64,000 bases of DNA, taken from NCBI RefSeq assembly GCF_019279795.1, contig NC_056744.1:899772800-899836799 (forward strand), written 5' to 3'. Shown here piece by piece: positions 9,985 to 22,110 of the stretch. Source of the stretch: Protopterus annectens (Eukaryota > Chordata > Ceratodontiformes > Protopteridae). Numbering within the stretch: the stretch's first letter is position 1; each line of letters opens with the position of its first letter. The notes under the pieces are model-generated. The model was not told the origin of the DNA and did not search any database. It saw only the letters and a list, made by a program, of their open reading frames with translations. The position numbers and the translations under genes were made by a program.

Positions 9985-12150
9985 GAACAGAGGCTGATGA
10001 AAACAGAGTGATTAAGGCACTTTTAAGCAGTTGTAAGCAGGTTTGCATGATGGTAAGTGGTGCCAAAACATAGTTAAATGGGAAACTGCTTAATCTGTGT
10101 AGGCATCGCTTAGCATACCACAACTGCTTAATCTGTGTAGGCATCACTTAGCATCGCACAAACTCGCTTACTGCCACTTACTCCCACTTACCCCTGTGCT
10201 AATTTCTTTAAAAGAAAAGAAAAAAGGGGTGATAGGAAAGTGGTGAAAAAGGGGGCATGCAGAGGGAAAAACAATGTGACAGATAGCTAGGGATGTGGAG
10301 GATGGGTTTAGGGAATGTCCATAGCTGTCCATTTCTGATACAACAGCTGTGCATTTGTACAGAATTTGGAGGTGAATTTGAACACTCCAACCCCTGAGAG
10401 AGGGGTGAGGACAATAGGAATGTGTTGTTAAGCCAATTAGACTAGATTACATGTATCCAGTGGACACGTGTGAAATGAACAGCGATGTCTGGGGTGATAT
10501 TTTTTGTGGGAACAGATTGCCCCCCTTTTTTTATAAGGTGAGAGTGGGATGTTGGGGAAGGATAGTAGGTATATTTGGGGAGGTAGGTTGGGATAGAAGA
10601 CAGACAAGACAGATAAGACAGCAGATGGGGGTTATATGACACACGTGGGGGTAAACACCTTGGACAAGGAGGGTGGTTTGGAATCGGATGCCCACGAGCC
10701 CCCAAATGGATACAGTGGGACTGAGGTCCCCACCCATGGGCAATTACCACTGCACCTCCAAGGCCTCAAAGGTGGCTGTGCTGGGGGCTGAGCAGGAGGG
10801 GCAGGTTGACCTTCAAGATGCACCACACGACCCTCAAGCTGGAGTAGCAGATTTCCAAACTGCTTTCAAAGCTCACTACACACCAATCCCTGGACCTGAC
10901 AATGAGTGACAGTGTCCAGTCTGTGCCCGCACCCAGGGGAGAACAGGTCCCACCTCCTGAGCTGGTTCCATCTGAAGGTGGTGCAGGACCAGTGGACAAG
11001 GAAGCCCTGGGTTGGGTCTCAGATGTTCTGGGGCCCAGTGCCATGGCCAGTTGAGGAGCCATAGGTGGATCTCCTGGGATCAGCCTTCCCAGATGTGCTA
11101 TGGTGTTGCAGTTTTATAACATATGTTGGTTAGTCACGAAAAACACATTCCAGGATTAGTTATAACAGCATGCATAGGTATTCCCATTAACCCAGAACAA
11201 CAGCTATGGAAGAGTTGTTTAGCAAAGAGAACACATGCATATATGGAATCACAGTGGACATTCTAACATCATGCAGGTTACATTGATAGCAACAGGCCAC
11301 CAATGATAGTATTTGAACAGGGAACATTAATACTCAAATGTTTAAATATTTGTAGAACAATAGGACACATCTCCCAACAGCAGGTTTGGTGAAAAACATA
11401 CCCATTGATTTATGTGTTTAGATTATTGGTGCAGATAGGCTGGGGGAGAGAGAGAGAGAGATGTCAATTAACAACTGTATAGGCTTCAATTGCTCACAAC
11501 TTTAATGATCATTGCTCTAATCATTACTGTCCAGGTATTACCTCACTTTACATTGACCTATGGCGTTGGGATGGGCAGTGGTATGTTTGTAAACAGTATA
11601 TAAGTGCAGCCTTCTTACAGCTAAGATATACGTTTTCTTACCTGGTAGACCTGTGGAGTACATTTAAAGGAATGCCAGTGGCACTGATGAGATCATGTGT
11701 GAGATGGTCCCAGGCCTCCACTTTGTATTGAGAGCCCTGGTACTGGTCCTGCAGTAGTTTCCCTTCATGGTCTTTTACTAGAAGTTCAACCATGACCCTG
11801 GACTCCTGAATGCCCCAGAGCTGCATCAGAAAGCACACACCTTCACCAACACCAGCCATAGTTCCTGCAGTGATGAGCTACAACTGGTTATGGGCTGTAT
11901 TCCCACCTGCGAGGTTTAAATAGGGCTGATTTCCCACACTTTGCCATGATTGGATGGTTTTGAATATGTTGAACTAAGCATCGGGCAAATTCACTAAGCT
12001 AAGATAAGCATTGCTTAGACATGGCAAGCACTGCTTACCAGTGTGCAAATCTGCTTAGCTATGCTAATTATTGCTAAGCATACAAATTTAAGCAATGCTT
12101 ACTGTGGCTAGGCATAGTTGAGCACAATTTAGCATTGTTCAGCTTTCATT
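9985..12150 (-). mobile_element. Harbinger-like element carrying a Myb/SANT ORF (boundaries approximate)
   Basis: Sequence near 9990-10160 and the inverse of sequence near 11960-12150 match as inverted subterminal regions. Both contain repeated (A)AGCANTGCTTA-type words and a longer shared block of the form CTTACCA...TGCAAA.CTGCTTA. The interior holds a Myb/SANT-like ORF on the minus strand (11638-11859). No DDE transposase was found, so the copy is non-autonomous or has lost it. A 38-bp tandem duplication (10084-10154) lies in the left subterminal region. The ends and target duplication are not certain. Confidence 0.4.
11638..11859 (-). CDS. Myb/SANT-like DNA-binding protein fragment
   Basis: The 73-residue frame reads LMQLWGIQESRVMVELLV, then a KVEAWDHLTHDL segment and TGIPLNV. 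The spacing of W, ESR, the central AWD and the following Leu/Asp helix is that of Myb/SANT trihelix-type domains of transposon ORF1 proteins. It starts with a good ATG at 11859 and ends without a recognisable C-terminal region. It probably bound the element's own ends. It is a different sequence from the SANT relic at 1976-2395. Confidence 0.4.
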   Translation of the reverse strand: MAGVGEGVCFLMQLWGIQESRVMVELLVKDHEGKLLQDQYQGSQYKVEAWDHLTHDLISATGIPLNVLHRSTR

Positions 12151-13190
12151 TTATGGACTATCAGGATTGTGGGGTTGATTCCTTATTAATGACATCTTAT
12201 GATATGTATGTTTCCCTTCCATAACATCCCCCTATGTGCTTTCATTACATTATATTCTTTTGTGGCTATACTGTGTGGGACACCTCTGTTTATATGGGGG
12301 TTTCACGTCTGTACTACACTGACACCTGATATTTGGAACTGCTACATTACTGTGGTTAACAAATATATATTATTCACTACCTATTTATAAAAAAGATACT
12401 TTTAGTGCTGTTTTCACATATAAAAATGAATGGACTGCATTGGGGCTCAAACCGTGAATGACTGCATGCTACGTGAATGCTCTAACCATGACACTATTTC
12501 ACTTTGACTGTTTTGGCTGTATGTTTCTATTTAGCTCCTTTGGATGTTTCAGCTATGCTATATACAGCTGCATGATGCACACACCCACTCAGCTACACTT
12601 AAACTTTATTGAGGATGGAGAAAAAATAAATGTGTTTTATTTATTTTTTATACTGTACAGGTATGCACATTGCTTTCTGCATCTTAGGGCAGGACATCTG
12701 GACAACTACAGCATACATGGAGGAACTGGTTTAAATGTTCCACTCAGGAACATGCTTATTTATTTGGTATGCTAGCATATACACTGGCATACCATTCTGG
12801 ACAATATCTGTGGTGGACCATTGTGGGGGCTGTGCTTTTGTGTGGTTTTTAGTGTACATTGTCCGTGGACACTGCTATGTTATGATAACTGTGTCCGTGG
12901 ACACTGTTAGTTGCTTTGGGATTGCCGTACGGCAATTCAAGAGTGCAAGAGGCATGTGTAATGTGCGAGCAATGCTCGAACATGCCCCCTGCCCTCATAT
13001 GTGGATTGTGTCCATGTGGAGAATACAGCAGTGTGCCTTCATTAATATGCAAGGCGCACTGCTGTTCTACATGGGCATGATCTATGCAGGAATATCACTA
13101 TTCCTGCATGGAGCGCACCGAATCTTGGGGTATATGTATACAAAAATATATGAACTTCACAGGAGATGGCTTATTACAACCTAGCTGCCC
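12151..13190 (+). other. Unrecognised block with a 149-residue open frame
   Basis: An open frame at 12735-13184 encodes hydrophobic, Cys/Trp-rich protein with no motif I recognise; another lies at 12458-12775. Its second half coincides with a series of inverted repeats (12860-13109), and codon choice shows no clear bias, so the frame may be open by chance. I assign no function. Confidence 0.3.
12860..13109. repeat. Cluster of six short palindromes
   Basis: In 250 bp there are six hairpins: TGTCCGTGGACA (12860-12871), GTGTCCGTGGACAC (12891-12904), the perfect 16-mer ATTGCCGTACGGCAAT (12921-12936), CGAGCAATGCTCG (12966-12978), a 15-bp stem with one mismatch (13025-13039 with 13051-13065) and an 11-bp perfect stem (13084-13094 with 13099-13109). 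All were read directly from the sequence. Confidence 0.8.
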
Positions 13191-13259
13191 TCAACTTTAA
13201 AATTGGGACTAGGGAAACATTTTCATTCAAGCGACATGATTTATTAGCTTCTAAAATGA

Positions 13260-13525
13260 GTTGCAATATACTTCTTTGTATTTGATCTTTGTTTCCTATG
13301 GCCAATCTCTAGGGTTTATGGGCACATCTTCTAGTACAAAAAATGTAAACTTAGATATTCTACAACTGAGGGTATGTTTGCATAAGGCATTTTTCTCATC
13401 CTTAGACCTAATAGTATAAGCATGTTCATATATTTTCCTTTTTAGCCTCTGCTCAGTCTTCCCTATATAAAATGCCTCACATTTGTCACTCGTCTTCTGT
13501 ATTCAAATAAGATGATGAGGCTGAG
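13260..13525 (-). pseudogene. PLE C GIY-YIG endonuclease
   Basis: The minus strand reads KCEAFYIGKTEQRLKRKIYE, then HAYTIRSKDEKNALCKH and TFFVLEDV. This is a GIY-YIG domain close in layout to that of element A but different in sequence. A stop lies shortly upstream and the left part ends near 13260. Confidence 0.75.
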
Positions 13526-13544
13526 TGTTTATGTAAGTAGTTTA

Positions 13545-13790
13545 TCACACACAAACACATCAGGATTAATGACTGGAACATTAAACTTAAATGAATTAAC
13601 TGATTGACTGTCTGCTACACATATACATGCTTGCACTCTGGCTGCTCACTCAAAATGGCACTCTTGCTTGCATGTGCTCAGTACCTATATGCATGTGCTC
13701 ATAAACTGGAATAGCTCTTAAAGGTACAACACACACTCTGATCTACATAGGGCAATATGTATTACTCCAGCACTATTACAATTACTATAC
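13545..13790. repeat. Diverged direct repeat, copy a (inside PLE C)
   Basis: It shares with 15588-15790 the words CAAACACATCA, ACTCTGGCTGC, TCAAAATGGCACT and CTTAAAGGTACAAC in the same order and orientation, at roughly 70 percent identity by eye in the middle. It interrupts the PLE gene between the thumb and GIY-YIG regions. It may be a PLE terminal repeat relic. Confidence 0.5.
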
Positions 13791-14427
13791 TTCTTGCCCC
13801 TAATGTGAGTATCCCTTTTCTAAATACAAATTTTAGAGGGGCCTTAAAAATACCTTTCAAGTCTGAAAGTTTAGCAAATCTATTCTATTCTGTGGTTATA
13901 ATATTTTATAATCCCATAATCTCCATTAAAATTAGTAACAAAAGCTCCCTTCAATTAATTCTCATTAATGTTGCTACCTTCCTTACCTTCACTTTTGCTC
14001 CTATTACTCAAATTCACCTGTTTTTCTAAAAGGGGAGCAAACCTGTCATGCCTACCATCTTTTACTTCTTTAATATCCTCTTCTAACATATCCAGTGGAT
14101 ATTTTCTATTTAAAAACATCTCTTTCATGGTTTCACATTCTTTAATAAAATCTTGTTCATCTGAGGTCATTCTACAAACTCTTACATTCTGGCCTATTAC
14201 CATAGTTTTTTGTTTATATGAATGGGCACTAATAAAGTAGAAATGAGAGTTGAAGAATGGACTCTTCCTATATACTGTAGATTTAAAACTTTTAGTCACT
14301 TTTTTTGTGTATAGTGACATCCAAATAGAATAGTTCATACCGTCATATGTTATTTCATGGGCAAATCTTTAAAAGTTAGTGGTACTACTAATATATGCAA
14401 TAAATTCCCTTAACTTGTCTTCTGTGT

Positions 14428-14625
14428 CTATCCAAAATCGCATATATCATCCAGGTACCTTTTATATAATTTCCAGCATTCAACATATCTGGAGGTGTAA
14501 ATAAATTTCTGTTCCCACAAGTTAGCATATGTTGGGACAGAAGAGGCCCCCATAGCTACCCCGCTTTCTTGTCTATAAAATTCTCCTTTGAAGTAAATAA
14601 AATTATTTTTTAATACTAGTTTCAT
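14428..14625 (-). pseudogene. PLE C reverse transcriptase, catalytic YLDD block
   Basis: FYRQESGVAMGASSVPTYAN is followed 30 residues later by YKRYLDDI. The two Asp of the YLDD box are the metal-binding residues of the polymerase. They are intact here, but the surrounding gene is broken. Confidence 0.85.
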
Positions 14626-15033
14626 CAGGTCAAGTCATACCCTGAATTCCTTGTCTGTAAGCCCTCCTTTAATTAATGGGACTTCTAACCACTCCAGAAC
14701 TGTGTCATGAGGTATTACTGTGAAAATGTCTATTTATATCAATAGTCACAAAAATATTTTTCAGTATATATCTCTGACTTAATAAATCCCACGAATCCTT
14801 TAATATACCTTCCTATTCCTTCCAATTTTTTTTAATTTAAAATCTAAGAACTTAGCTAGGGAAAGGTTTTAGTCCCATTACCAGCCACAATTGGCCTTAG
14901 AGGTGGCTCATCTACATTCTTGTGGGTCTTAGGTATGCTGAAAATAAATGGTACTATAGGCTTTTTATTGTTAAATATTCATAAGTTTCTAAGTCAGCCA
15001 TCCCCTCTTCTAACAACTCTTTCAGCACAAAGT

Positions 15034-15603
15034 CTATTTTCTTATAAGCACATTGATTTTGTTCTTAGAAACTTTGGAATATTTGTTCTCATCACTCAGA
15101 GTTTCCATCATTTTAGCTAGATATGTCATGGTATTCATGAGCACTGTTCCTCCACCTTTGTCCGGTTTAATCACTCTCAGGTACCCATTACCTGCTAATT
15201 CCTGAAGCAATTGTTTCTGCTCCAAAGGGAGATAGGAGAAAATGCTATTGTGTTGTATTCCATTTCTTAACTCTTTTTCTACCAAATTTTCAAAATTCCT
15301 GAGTTGTGGATGTAATGGGTGGTTGAAAATGCTTTCCTTTCTTATACCACCCCCTTGTTCAATTCCATTAACATTATTAGCAAACATCAGTTCAAGATTC
15401 TTTTTCCTCACAAATAATTTTAAATCTATTAACAGTTTGCTTATGTTACATTTATTATTGGGTATAAACTTAAGACCTTTAGAAAATAAATCAAAGTGGA
15501 CTTGAGTTATATTTTCCCCACTTATCGCTCGCCAGGTCAGGATAAAACAGGCAAACATTGTGGGTTCTTTTTCAAGAAGCTTTATTACATGCAAACACAT
15601 CAT
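15034..15603 (-). pseudogene. PLE C reverse transcriptase, N-terminal region
   Basis: The frame of 189 residues contains FSKGLKFIPNN, a typical N-terminal PLE landmark, a helical linker, and then GYLRVIKPDKGGGTVLMN near its end, the first conserved RT block. It is the longest open piece of this copy; the rest of the RT follows at lower coordinates in other frames. Confidence 0.85.
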
Positions 15604-15790
15604 AAATGAGGTTAAGTAACTTTAACTTATAAACAAACTAGCTATCATGCACATAGATGTTAACACTCTGGCTGCACCTTCAAAATGGCACTGAAGCTAA
15701 CGTGCTTGGTATTTATATGCACATACAGATCTTGGAAATGCTTCTTAAAGGTACAACATACTTGTTATTCTACACCACTATAATTAAAAA
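15588..15790. repeat. Diverged direct repeat, copy b (at the 5' edge of PLE C)
   Basis: This is the partner of the repeat at 13545-13790. Its position just upstream of the PLE gene start suits a terminal repeat of the element. Confidence 0.5.
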
Positions 15791-15909
15791 TGTTGTAGTT
15801 ACTATAAGTGTACTTGTATTTGTCTCTTACAATAACTTGCACACTACTTGTATCACCCCCACTCAGCGTACCCCCTTCTTCAATGTGTTAATATTTATTT
15901 ATGTATAGT

Positions 15910-16557
15910 AGTCTTTTAATTAACGCTGCACTTTGTGTTCGTGGTTTTAGTCATTTTAGACTTTTGAAGCTGGGTCCCTGAATTCCCTTGACAAAACATC
16001 TAAAAGTAAATAGTCATAACATTTTGAATCATATGCTAAGATGCCAATAAATACAAGTTAGATAATAAGCAAAAGACAGTGAACTGCATTCTAAACCACG
16101 ATCTGTTATTAAATAGTTCCGAATGCTTGCAGTATACCAAAAGGGTGGTTTATATACTAGCCTAGAGAATGACACTTCTGATAAAAAAATTAGGTTTGTG
16201 TTTCAGTTATTGTCTCTTTTTAATGATAACAAAACTTAATATCTCAAAACAATTTATTGTGGAAAATTTGAATTTTAAAAGGGAAGATTTTTCAGATGTT
16301 TGTTCAGATACTATTAATCGTAACATTTAAGGAAAAAATATGACTGATTCTAACAGTAGTACTAGATTAAAGAGTACCAAATATATAAGGATAAATATAA
16401 ATGTTCTATTATATGACACTCTACACTAGGATTATAGCTAAAATATAAAATCTAGGAATATAGTAATAGTATAAGACATAGTATTCAAACAGAAATAAGA
16501 AGAGATTAGAATAAGTACTTATGTATATAGTTAAAGAATATAAATATGTTATAGGGG
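15910..16557. other. No recognisable gene, AT-rich
   Basis: The stretch is AT-rich with many stops on all frames. I see no repeat or family motif. Confidence 0.5.
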
Positions 16558-16705
16558 TGGAAAGTTGGCACACTGGCTAAGTTGTTCACCTTATAGACAC
16601 AAAGTGCAAAGTTTGAGTCTCACATGGGGTAATTGGCTGGGCTTGGAATTGCCCACAAGGATAGTTAACCTGATGCTAATTTATGAACTTATGATCTTAT
16701 GTATA
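16558..16705 (+). mobile_element. Possible tRNA-derived SINE
   Basis: GTTGGCACACTGGCTAAGTT (16564-16583) could be an A-box region and AAGTTTGAGTCTC (16609-16621) a B box at tRNA-like spacing. A short unique body ends in an AT-rich tail. The match to the promoter boxes is imperfect and no target duplication was found. Confidence 0.35.
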
Positions 16706-16743
16706 ACTTTACACATAATAAATAAAATAGAAAAAATATAAAA

Positions 16744-18711
16744 TCATCTGACCTTTAAATTAATAAATATGAAAAAGCAACTGACTTCTTCCCTATAATA
16801 GATCAGGGAGATGATGTGAGGTAGAGGGAAAGATGATTGTAGAGATATTCAGTTTGGTCAACTTATAATAAAGATTCTGAACACCTGTTTAACTTTTCTT
16901 ATTCATAATTACTTGCTGACAGGCTTTTTTAAGATGATGCATACTAAAAAATGACACACATTAATATGAATTAGAAGAACAAACTAAGCTTTGTTAGTCT
17001 AATGGAGAGTTTGACAGGTAGTTTGCTCATCTTTTTCAACAAACTAGGAATACATTATTCCATGGTAGAATGTTTTAGGGTTATATCATTAGGTATTTTT
17101 TTATTTGTTTCAATAGTTTTATCCATAGCTAAAGATTTCATACCGTTATATATGAGACTTGTGTCATGGAGCTTACATTAAGTACCGAGTTTTCAAGCTG
17201 GTTTACTTAGGTAGGGGTTCTAATCTTACTGTAGTCAACTGGTCTGTGTCTAATCAGAAAATTATAAGTGGGTATCCTACTGTCAGCAGTCCAGTCCCAT
17301 GAAGTGTAAATATTTGGCTCATTTATTCAGAGCTTCCTTGTGCCTAGCTTAGACACCTGTGAATACAAGACTTGGATTGCTTCTAAAATCATCTGGCATG
17401 CAAAGCTGATATAAGTATATTTTTTTGTACTTGCTCTAACTGTTTCAATGATATTTATCGCTTCTGTGCTGCATTTATTTATTTTCTTGAATTTATCACT
17501 GTTTTTCAGCCTGCACTTGTTAAAGGAGAACCACACTCACGGACTCAAAAAACATATTTATTTCATCATGGTTTGGTATTTCCTACATTTTAACACCACT
17601 CTGGGACTATTTACAGGTTTTTAAATATTTTTATATGTAATTTCTGAGTCTGACCACATGGGATATGGCATCTTGAAGTAATTCTGATTGTTTAGTCTGC
17701 CTCTAGGTATCCCACAATGAAGTGCTCATCTGTAAAAAGTTACATCACACAGGCCTCTTTCTTCCTAAAGCTCCTGTCACTGCATAGATTTTGCATGCAT
17801 ACACCGCTGTCCTTCAGTCAGTTAGTTTTAAGTAACATTTCATGCCATTCAATGCCTACTTAAAACACAAACAGTGCAAATTCCACAGAGCAGACTTTGA
17901 AAGTGTTTGTTACTGCTGCTTGTTCTTAAAATGGCTAAACTGCAGTTTTTTTGTAAAGCCTGAATTGTATTACTTTGACTCATCTCCCATGCCCCTTCAC
18001 GCCTAACTTCCCTAGCTGTCAAAGTGCTAAGGGGTAATTTGTGCTTTTACCTGCTGTGATTGACAGCTCACAGCAGGAGACCTTACTGTTTACTTGTTCT
18101 AGCCTTTACTTTCTGTATGGGTAGGGAAAGGACCAGGGAGCTGTGACATCACAGCATGGGTGGGTTTTTAGGACGGTCATGGTGATGTTAGTTTGGGGAG
18201 GGAATTGGCCAGAAAACTACCTGTATTCAGTGGCCTTGATGACATCAATGAATTGGAGACTTTTCCAGGGTGGGTTAAAAGTTTTTTGAAAGTGAAACCA
18301 CCACAGTATATTAAAGCACTGTTCTAGTGGAGATAAACAATCCATTTAAAATATTTTAAATGCTGTGTTATTGTTTATTCATAGCAGGGACAATAAATAG
18401 GGAGAAGAAGTACAGAGGAGTTGAGCATTTATCAATAAAACCCTGTTGTTGTCCTTTAAAGAAATTCTATCTGTTTGTTACTGTACTGCTCTTAGGTTGT
18501 TTTAATAATATTCTGATATTTTCTAACCTCCTCTGATACTGCAAAAGCTGTTCTGAGTAAGTCTGCCAAAATATTTCTAAGTTTTGCAAAGTTTCTGTGT
18601 GTTGTGAACATTTCTCTGGGTTAGTGAACTTATTTCAAAGGATTCCTGATATTTCAGGAATTCTTACTTCTGTTGTAAAATATTTGTTACTACACTTGAG
18701 CTCAAAGCCAG
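16744..18711. repeat. Long direct duplication, left copy (R1)
   Basis: The block begins TCATCTGACC and ends GAGCTCAAAGCCAG and is repeated at 22929-24892 with about thirty small differences counted by eye (roughly 98 percent identity). It has no coding signal. It stops abruptly against the DIRS-family element at 18712. Its left neighbour is unique sequence. Confidence 0.9.
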
Positions 18712-19013
18712 ATGTTCTTCATCTCACATTGCTGCAGTCCTTACACTTGGGTAGTCCGCTGTCCTCGGTCGGCCCGAATATCAAAGTATTAGGCTGACGT
18801 CGGTCAAGGCGCTTAAGACTGACATCAGGATGTCAGGGTACAAATGCGCATGACCGACGTCATATCCTCAGTCTTTTTTGCCGCATGATCCGATGCAGAA
18901 GCAGCGTTGCAAGTGCCGCTCAAGCGTTCTGAAATTTTTCGAATTCGAGTTTCAGACGGAGTCAAAGTTGGCTGGTACTCCGCTGGGGAATATTTTGTTT
19001 TTTTCTTGCCTCA

Positions 19014-20758
19014 GTGGTTTACCGGATGTCAGAAAAAGTGAATAACTGTATTTCTTGTGGGAAACAGATACCGCATAGAGATTATCATACTTTGTGTATT
19101 CCTTGTTTGGGGCCTGAGCACGACGTTGTTGGGTGTCGCTTTTGTGCTAGGTTCAATAAGCGCACTATTAAGCAAAGGTTGGATTGTGCCAGGTTGGTCT
19201 TTGGGAAGCGGTGCAATTATAAGATGCCGTCGGATGCTCCGCCCGCTTCTTCAAGAAGCGCAAAGACAAGGCAGCTAAGCCCAGGCAAGAAGAGTCATCC
19301 GTACCGGACGCCGGTTCTTTAGAGGCGTCAGTGGAACCGGTGGTTCCACCGGAGGCTTCTCAGGAGTCCCAGGGGGAGACTTTGTTATTGCAGGATGTGG
19401 CCTCTCAGGAGGCAGGTCAGGCTGAAGGGGCTTCTCAGGTTACTGTACTCCCCTCCCTTCCTAGGGTGGTTAGGCCTTCTCCTTCTGTTTCTAAGGCTTC
19501 TCCCAGAGGCAGGCCAGGTTTAGCTACTGTTGGTGTCACTCCTAGTTCTTCAGGATCTGTGCCCAAGAAGCACATGCTTAAAATGGCAGAAGATTTAATT
19601 TCTTTGATTAGAGGTTCTTTGCCCCCTCCAGATAAGAGGCCTAGGGTGGAACCAGAGTTGGGGAGTTTTGAGCAGCCTTCAGATGTTTCAGAGTCTTCGG
19701 CTGAAGACTTGCAGGAGTACTCTCCTTATTCTGATTCTGATGCAGATGAATCTACCCCTTCTGCTTCTCCTCCAGAGGATTTTTCATTTTCAGAGACTCT
19801 TCATTCCATGAGGGAGCATTTTAAGTGGGAAGGTCAGGACTTCTCTGATTCCAGGAAAAGGCTTAGGGAGTTTTTGTTTTTGCCCCAACATAGGCCTTTG
19901 GCTATACCTCCTGTTCTGGATGTTGTGGAAGATGTGTTTGCGGAGGCTTCACTTAATCCTGATTCTTTGCCTCCTGTTCCTGTTAAACCGGATAGGTATT
20001 ATAGGGTGCCTGAGGCTCATAAATATCTTTATAAGAGTCCTAGGGCGGACCCAGAAACTGTTAGTCAGGGACCTAAGGGTGTCAAGGCCTCTGTTGTAAA
20101 AAATCCGGTTCCTCCAGATAAAGAGGCCAGAGCTTTGGATAGATGGGGAAAGAAAGTCTATACTTCCTCCACCTTAGCTATGAGGGCTTTGAATTGCCAG
20201 TTTCACATGTTGAAATATCAAAACTATCTTCTTTCTCAACTGAAGTCTGAGGTAGATGCTCTGGCGGAAGGCATTGAGTGTATGGAATTACAAGATTTAG
20301 TGCATGTCTCTGAACAGGTGGGTAAGCATTCTTTACAATGTGGTTTTGATGCTGTACAGGCCTCGTCTAGGGTGGCTGCCACTGGGTCAGTTCTTCGCAG
20401 GCACGCCTGGCTGAGGGATCAGAATTTATCTGACCATGTTAAGACAAGGATTTTGGATGCTCCTTTACAGTCTGATGTGTTGTTTGGTTCACCTGTTGAG
20501 TCAGTCTTGAAGAAAATGGAAGACAAGGCTAAGTCTATGCAGACTGTTAAAGATTTTTTTTGCAAGTCCGCCTCCAAGTTTAGTAGGAATTGGCCTGCTA
20601 AGGGGTGGACATACCCTTCTTATGATTCACAGTCTAGGGGTAGATCTAGACGTGGTAGGGGTAGAGCTCAGAGCTCCTTCAGACCTAGAACAGGGAGTTC
20701 TCCTGCACAATCTTCAGGTGAGGGCAGGGGCCAGTCCTTTCGTAAGCAGGCCCAATGA
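19014..20758 (+). pseudogene. DIRS gag-like region
   Basis: The first part encodes a small Cys/His cluster (C-x2-C near the start, further C-x2-C and C-x2-C pairs). The second is Ser/Pro/Glu-rich, then helical, and ends with an Arg/Gly/Ser-rich basic tail suited to nucleic-acid binding. This is the layout of the first protein of vertebrate DIRS elements. It is part of a broken element. Confidence 0.7.
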
Positions 20759-22110
20759 CCTACCTTTTCAGCTGCCAGATCCTTCTTGCCTGGCAGCACC
20801 TTTGGGAGGAAGGTTGGCACTCTTCAGGGAAAATTGGACTTTGATTACCCAAGACAAATGGGTACTGGATATCATACACCAAGGTTACAGGTTTTATTTC
20901 CATACCTTGCCTCCTTTCAAAGGCATGCCGGACGTTCCTCCTCAGCAAAGACTAGAGGCTCACAAACAAATTTCTCTGCTGCTCCAAATAGGGGTCATTC
21001 ATCCGGTCCCTCTGTCAGAAGTGGGCCTAGGATTTTATTCTCGCCTGTTCCTAGTACCAAAGAAGGGGAACACGTGGAGACCAATTTTGGATTTATCTAT
21101 CCTCAACACTTATCTGGACATTCCCAAGTTCAAAATGTTGACGCTACAACAGCTTTTACCTCTGCTGGGCAAAGATCACTGGATGGTGACTCTGGATCTC
21201 AAGGAGGCTTACCTTCATGTTCCTATCAGGCTAAGTTGCAGGAAGTATCTGCTGAGCTGGGACTTCTCATTATCAGTTCTCTGCATTGCCCTTTGGCTTA
21301 TCTACATGCCCAGAGTGTTCACGAAGGTTCTGGCTCCAGTGATTGCTTTCTTCAGGCTAAGAGGAATACAAATCTATCCTTATTTGGACGATTGCCTGAT
21401 TCTGGCCCAAGGAAAGGACGAACTTCTTCATCATTTGCAATATGTGATAGCAGTGCTAAGATGCCTGGGGTATTCTGTGAACGAAATAAAGTCCAGTCTA
21501 GTACCCTCTCAGGACATGTGCTTTCTGGTGTGAGACTGAATACAGCATCCCAGATGGCCTTTTGACCCCGGACAAACAAAAGAATCTTTCTCTTTACTTC
21601 CATCAATTGTCTCATCAGTCCAGGCTGACTGCAAGGACAGTCCTTCAAGCCTTGGGGTTCATGGCATCTTGTATTCTGGTGCTTCCCAATGCCAAACTGC
21701 ATATGAGGAAGCTACAATGGTATCTCAAAATGTATGGACACAGCACTGCCAAGATATGGACACTGTCATTCAGATAATACCTTGCATTCAAAAGGAATTT
21801 TTGTGGTGGGCTCAGGAATGTCACCTAAACAAGGGACTCTCTGTGACCCGGCCAGAGGCGAGTCAAATTCTAACGACAGATGCCTCAGACAAAGCTTGGG
21901 GAGCTCATCTAAATGGAAAGTGGATACAAGACACGTGGCCTGCCAGACTTCAACATCTACATATCAACTTGAAGGAGATGTTAGCAGTCCAATTTGCTTT
22001 AATAGCTTTCAAGGATTTCCTTCTTCCAGGGCAGGTGTTGGTTCTAACAGACAACACAACTGTCATGTGATACATCAACAAGCAAGGGGGAACGTATTCT
22101 TATCCTCTAT
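20622..22110 (+). pseudogene. DIRS reverse transcriptase and RNase H region
   Basis: FLVPKKGNTWRPILDLSILN and VTLDLKEAYLHVPI are the first RT blocks. IYPYLDDCLI is the catalytic YLDD box near 21380. Further right, TTDASDKAWGAHL and VLTDNTT belong to RNase H. The start overlaps the gag-like frame, a feature of the family. It belongs to the broken element at 18712-22928. Confidence 0.8.

Larger units (their letters stand above)
13200..15605 (-). mobile_element. Penelope-like element C, near full-length gene, broken
   Basis: Read on the minus strand the order is PLE RT N-terminal region (15034-15603, with IKPDKGGGTVLMN), RT core with GVAMGA and PTYANL and then YLDDI (14428-14625), RT thumb-like region (13955-14338), a KFVFRKG segment near 13780-13830 and the GIY-YIG domain (13260-13500, CEAFYIGKT, then KIYEHAYTI). 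Stops and frame changes separate these blocks. A repeat of about 240 bp lies between the thumb and the endonuclease. The order RT then GIY-YIG and the DKGGG motif define the Penelope family. Confidence 0.85.

Noticed and set aside
10442-11062. Pro/Ser-rich frames on both strands in the Harbinger-like interior
   Set aside because: They overlap in conflicting frames and show no conserved block, so no transposase could be assigned.
12735-13184. A membrane-protein gene
   Set aside because: The hydrophobic 149-residue frame matches no family I know and coincides with a palindrome cluster, which is enough to explain the composition.
17327-17536. A 69-residue minus-strand frame present in both R copies (again at 23511-23720)
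   Set aside because: It is kept only because the whole block is duplicated; it has no start context, no family motif and no upstream gene.
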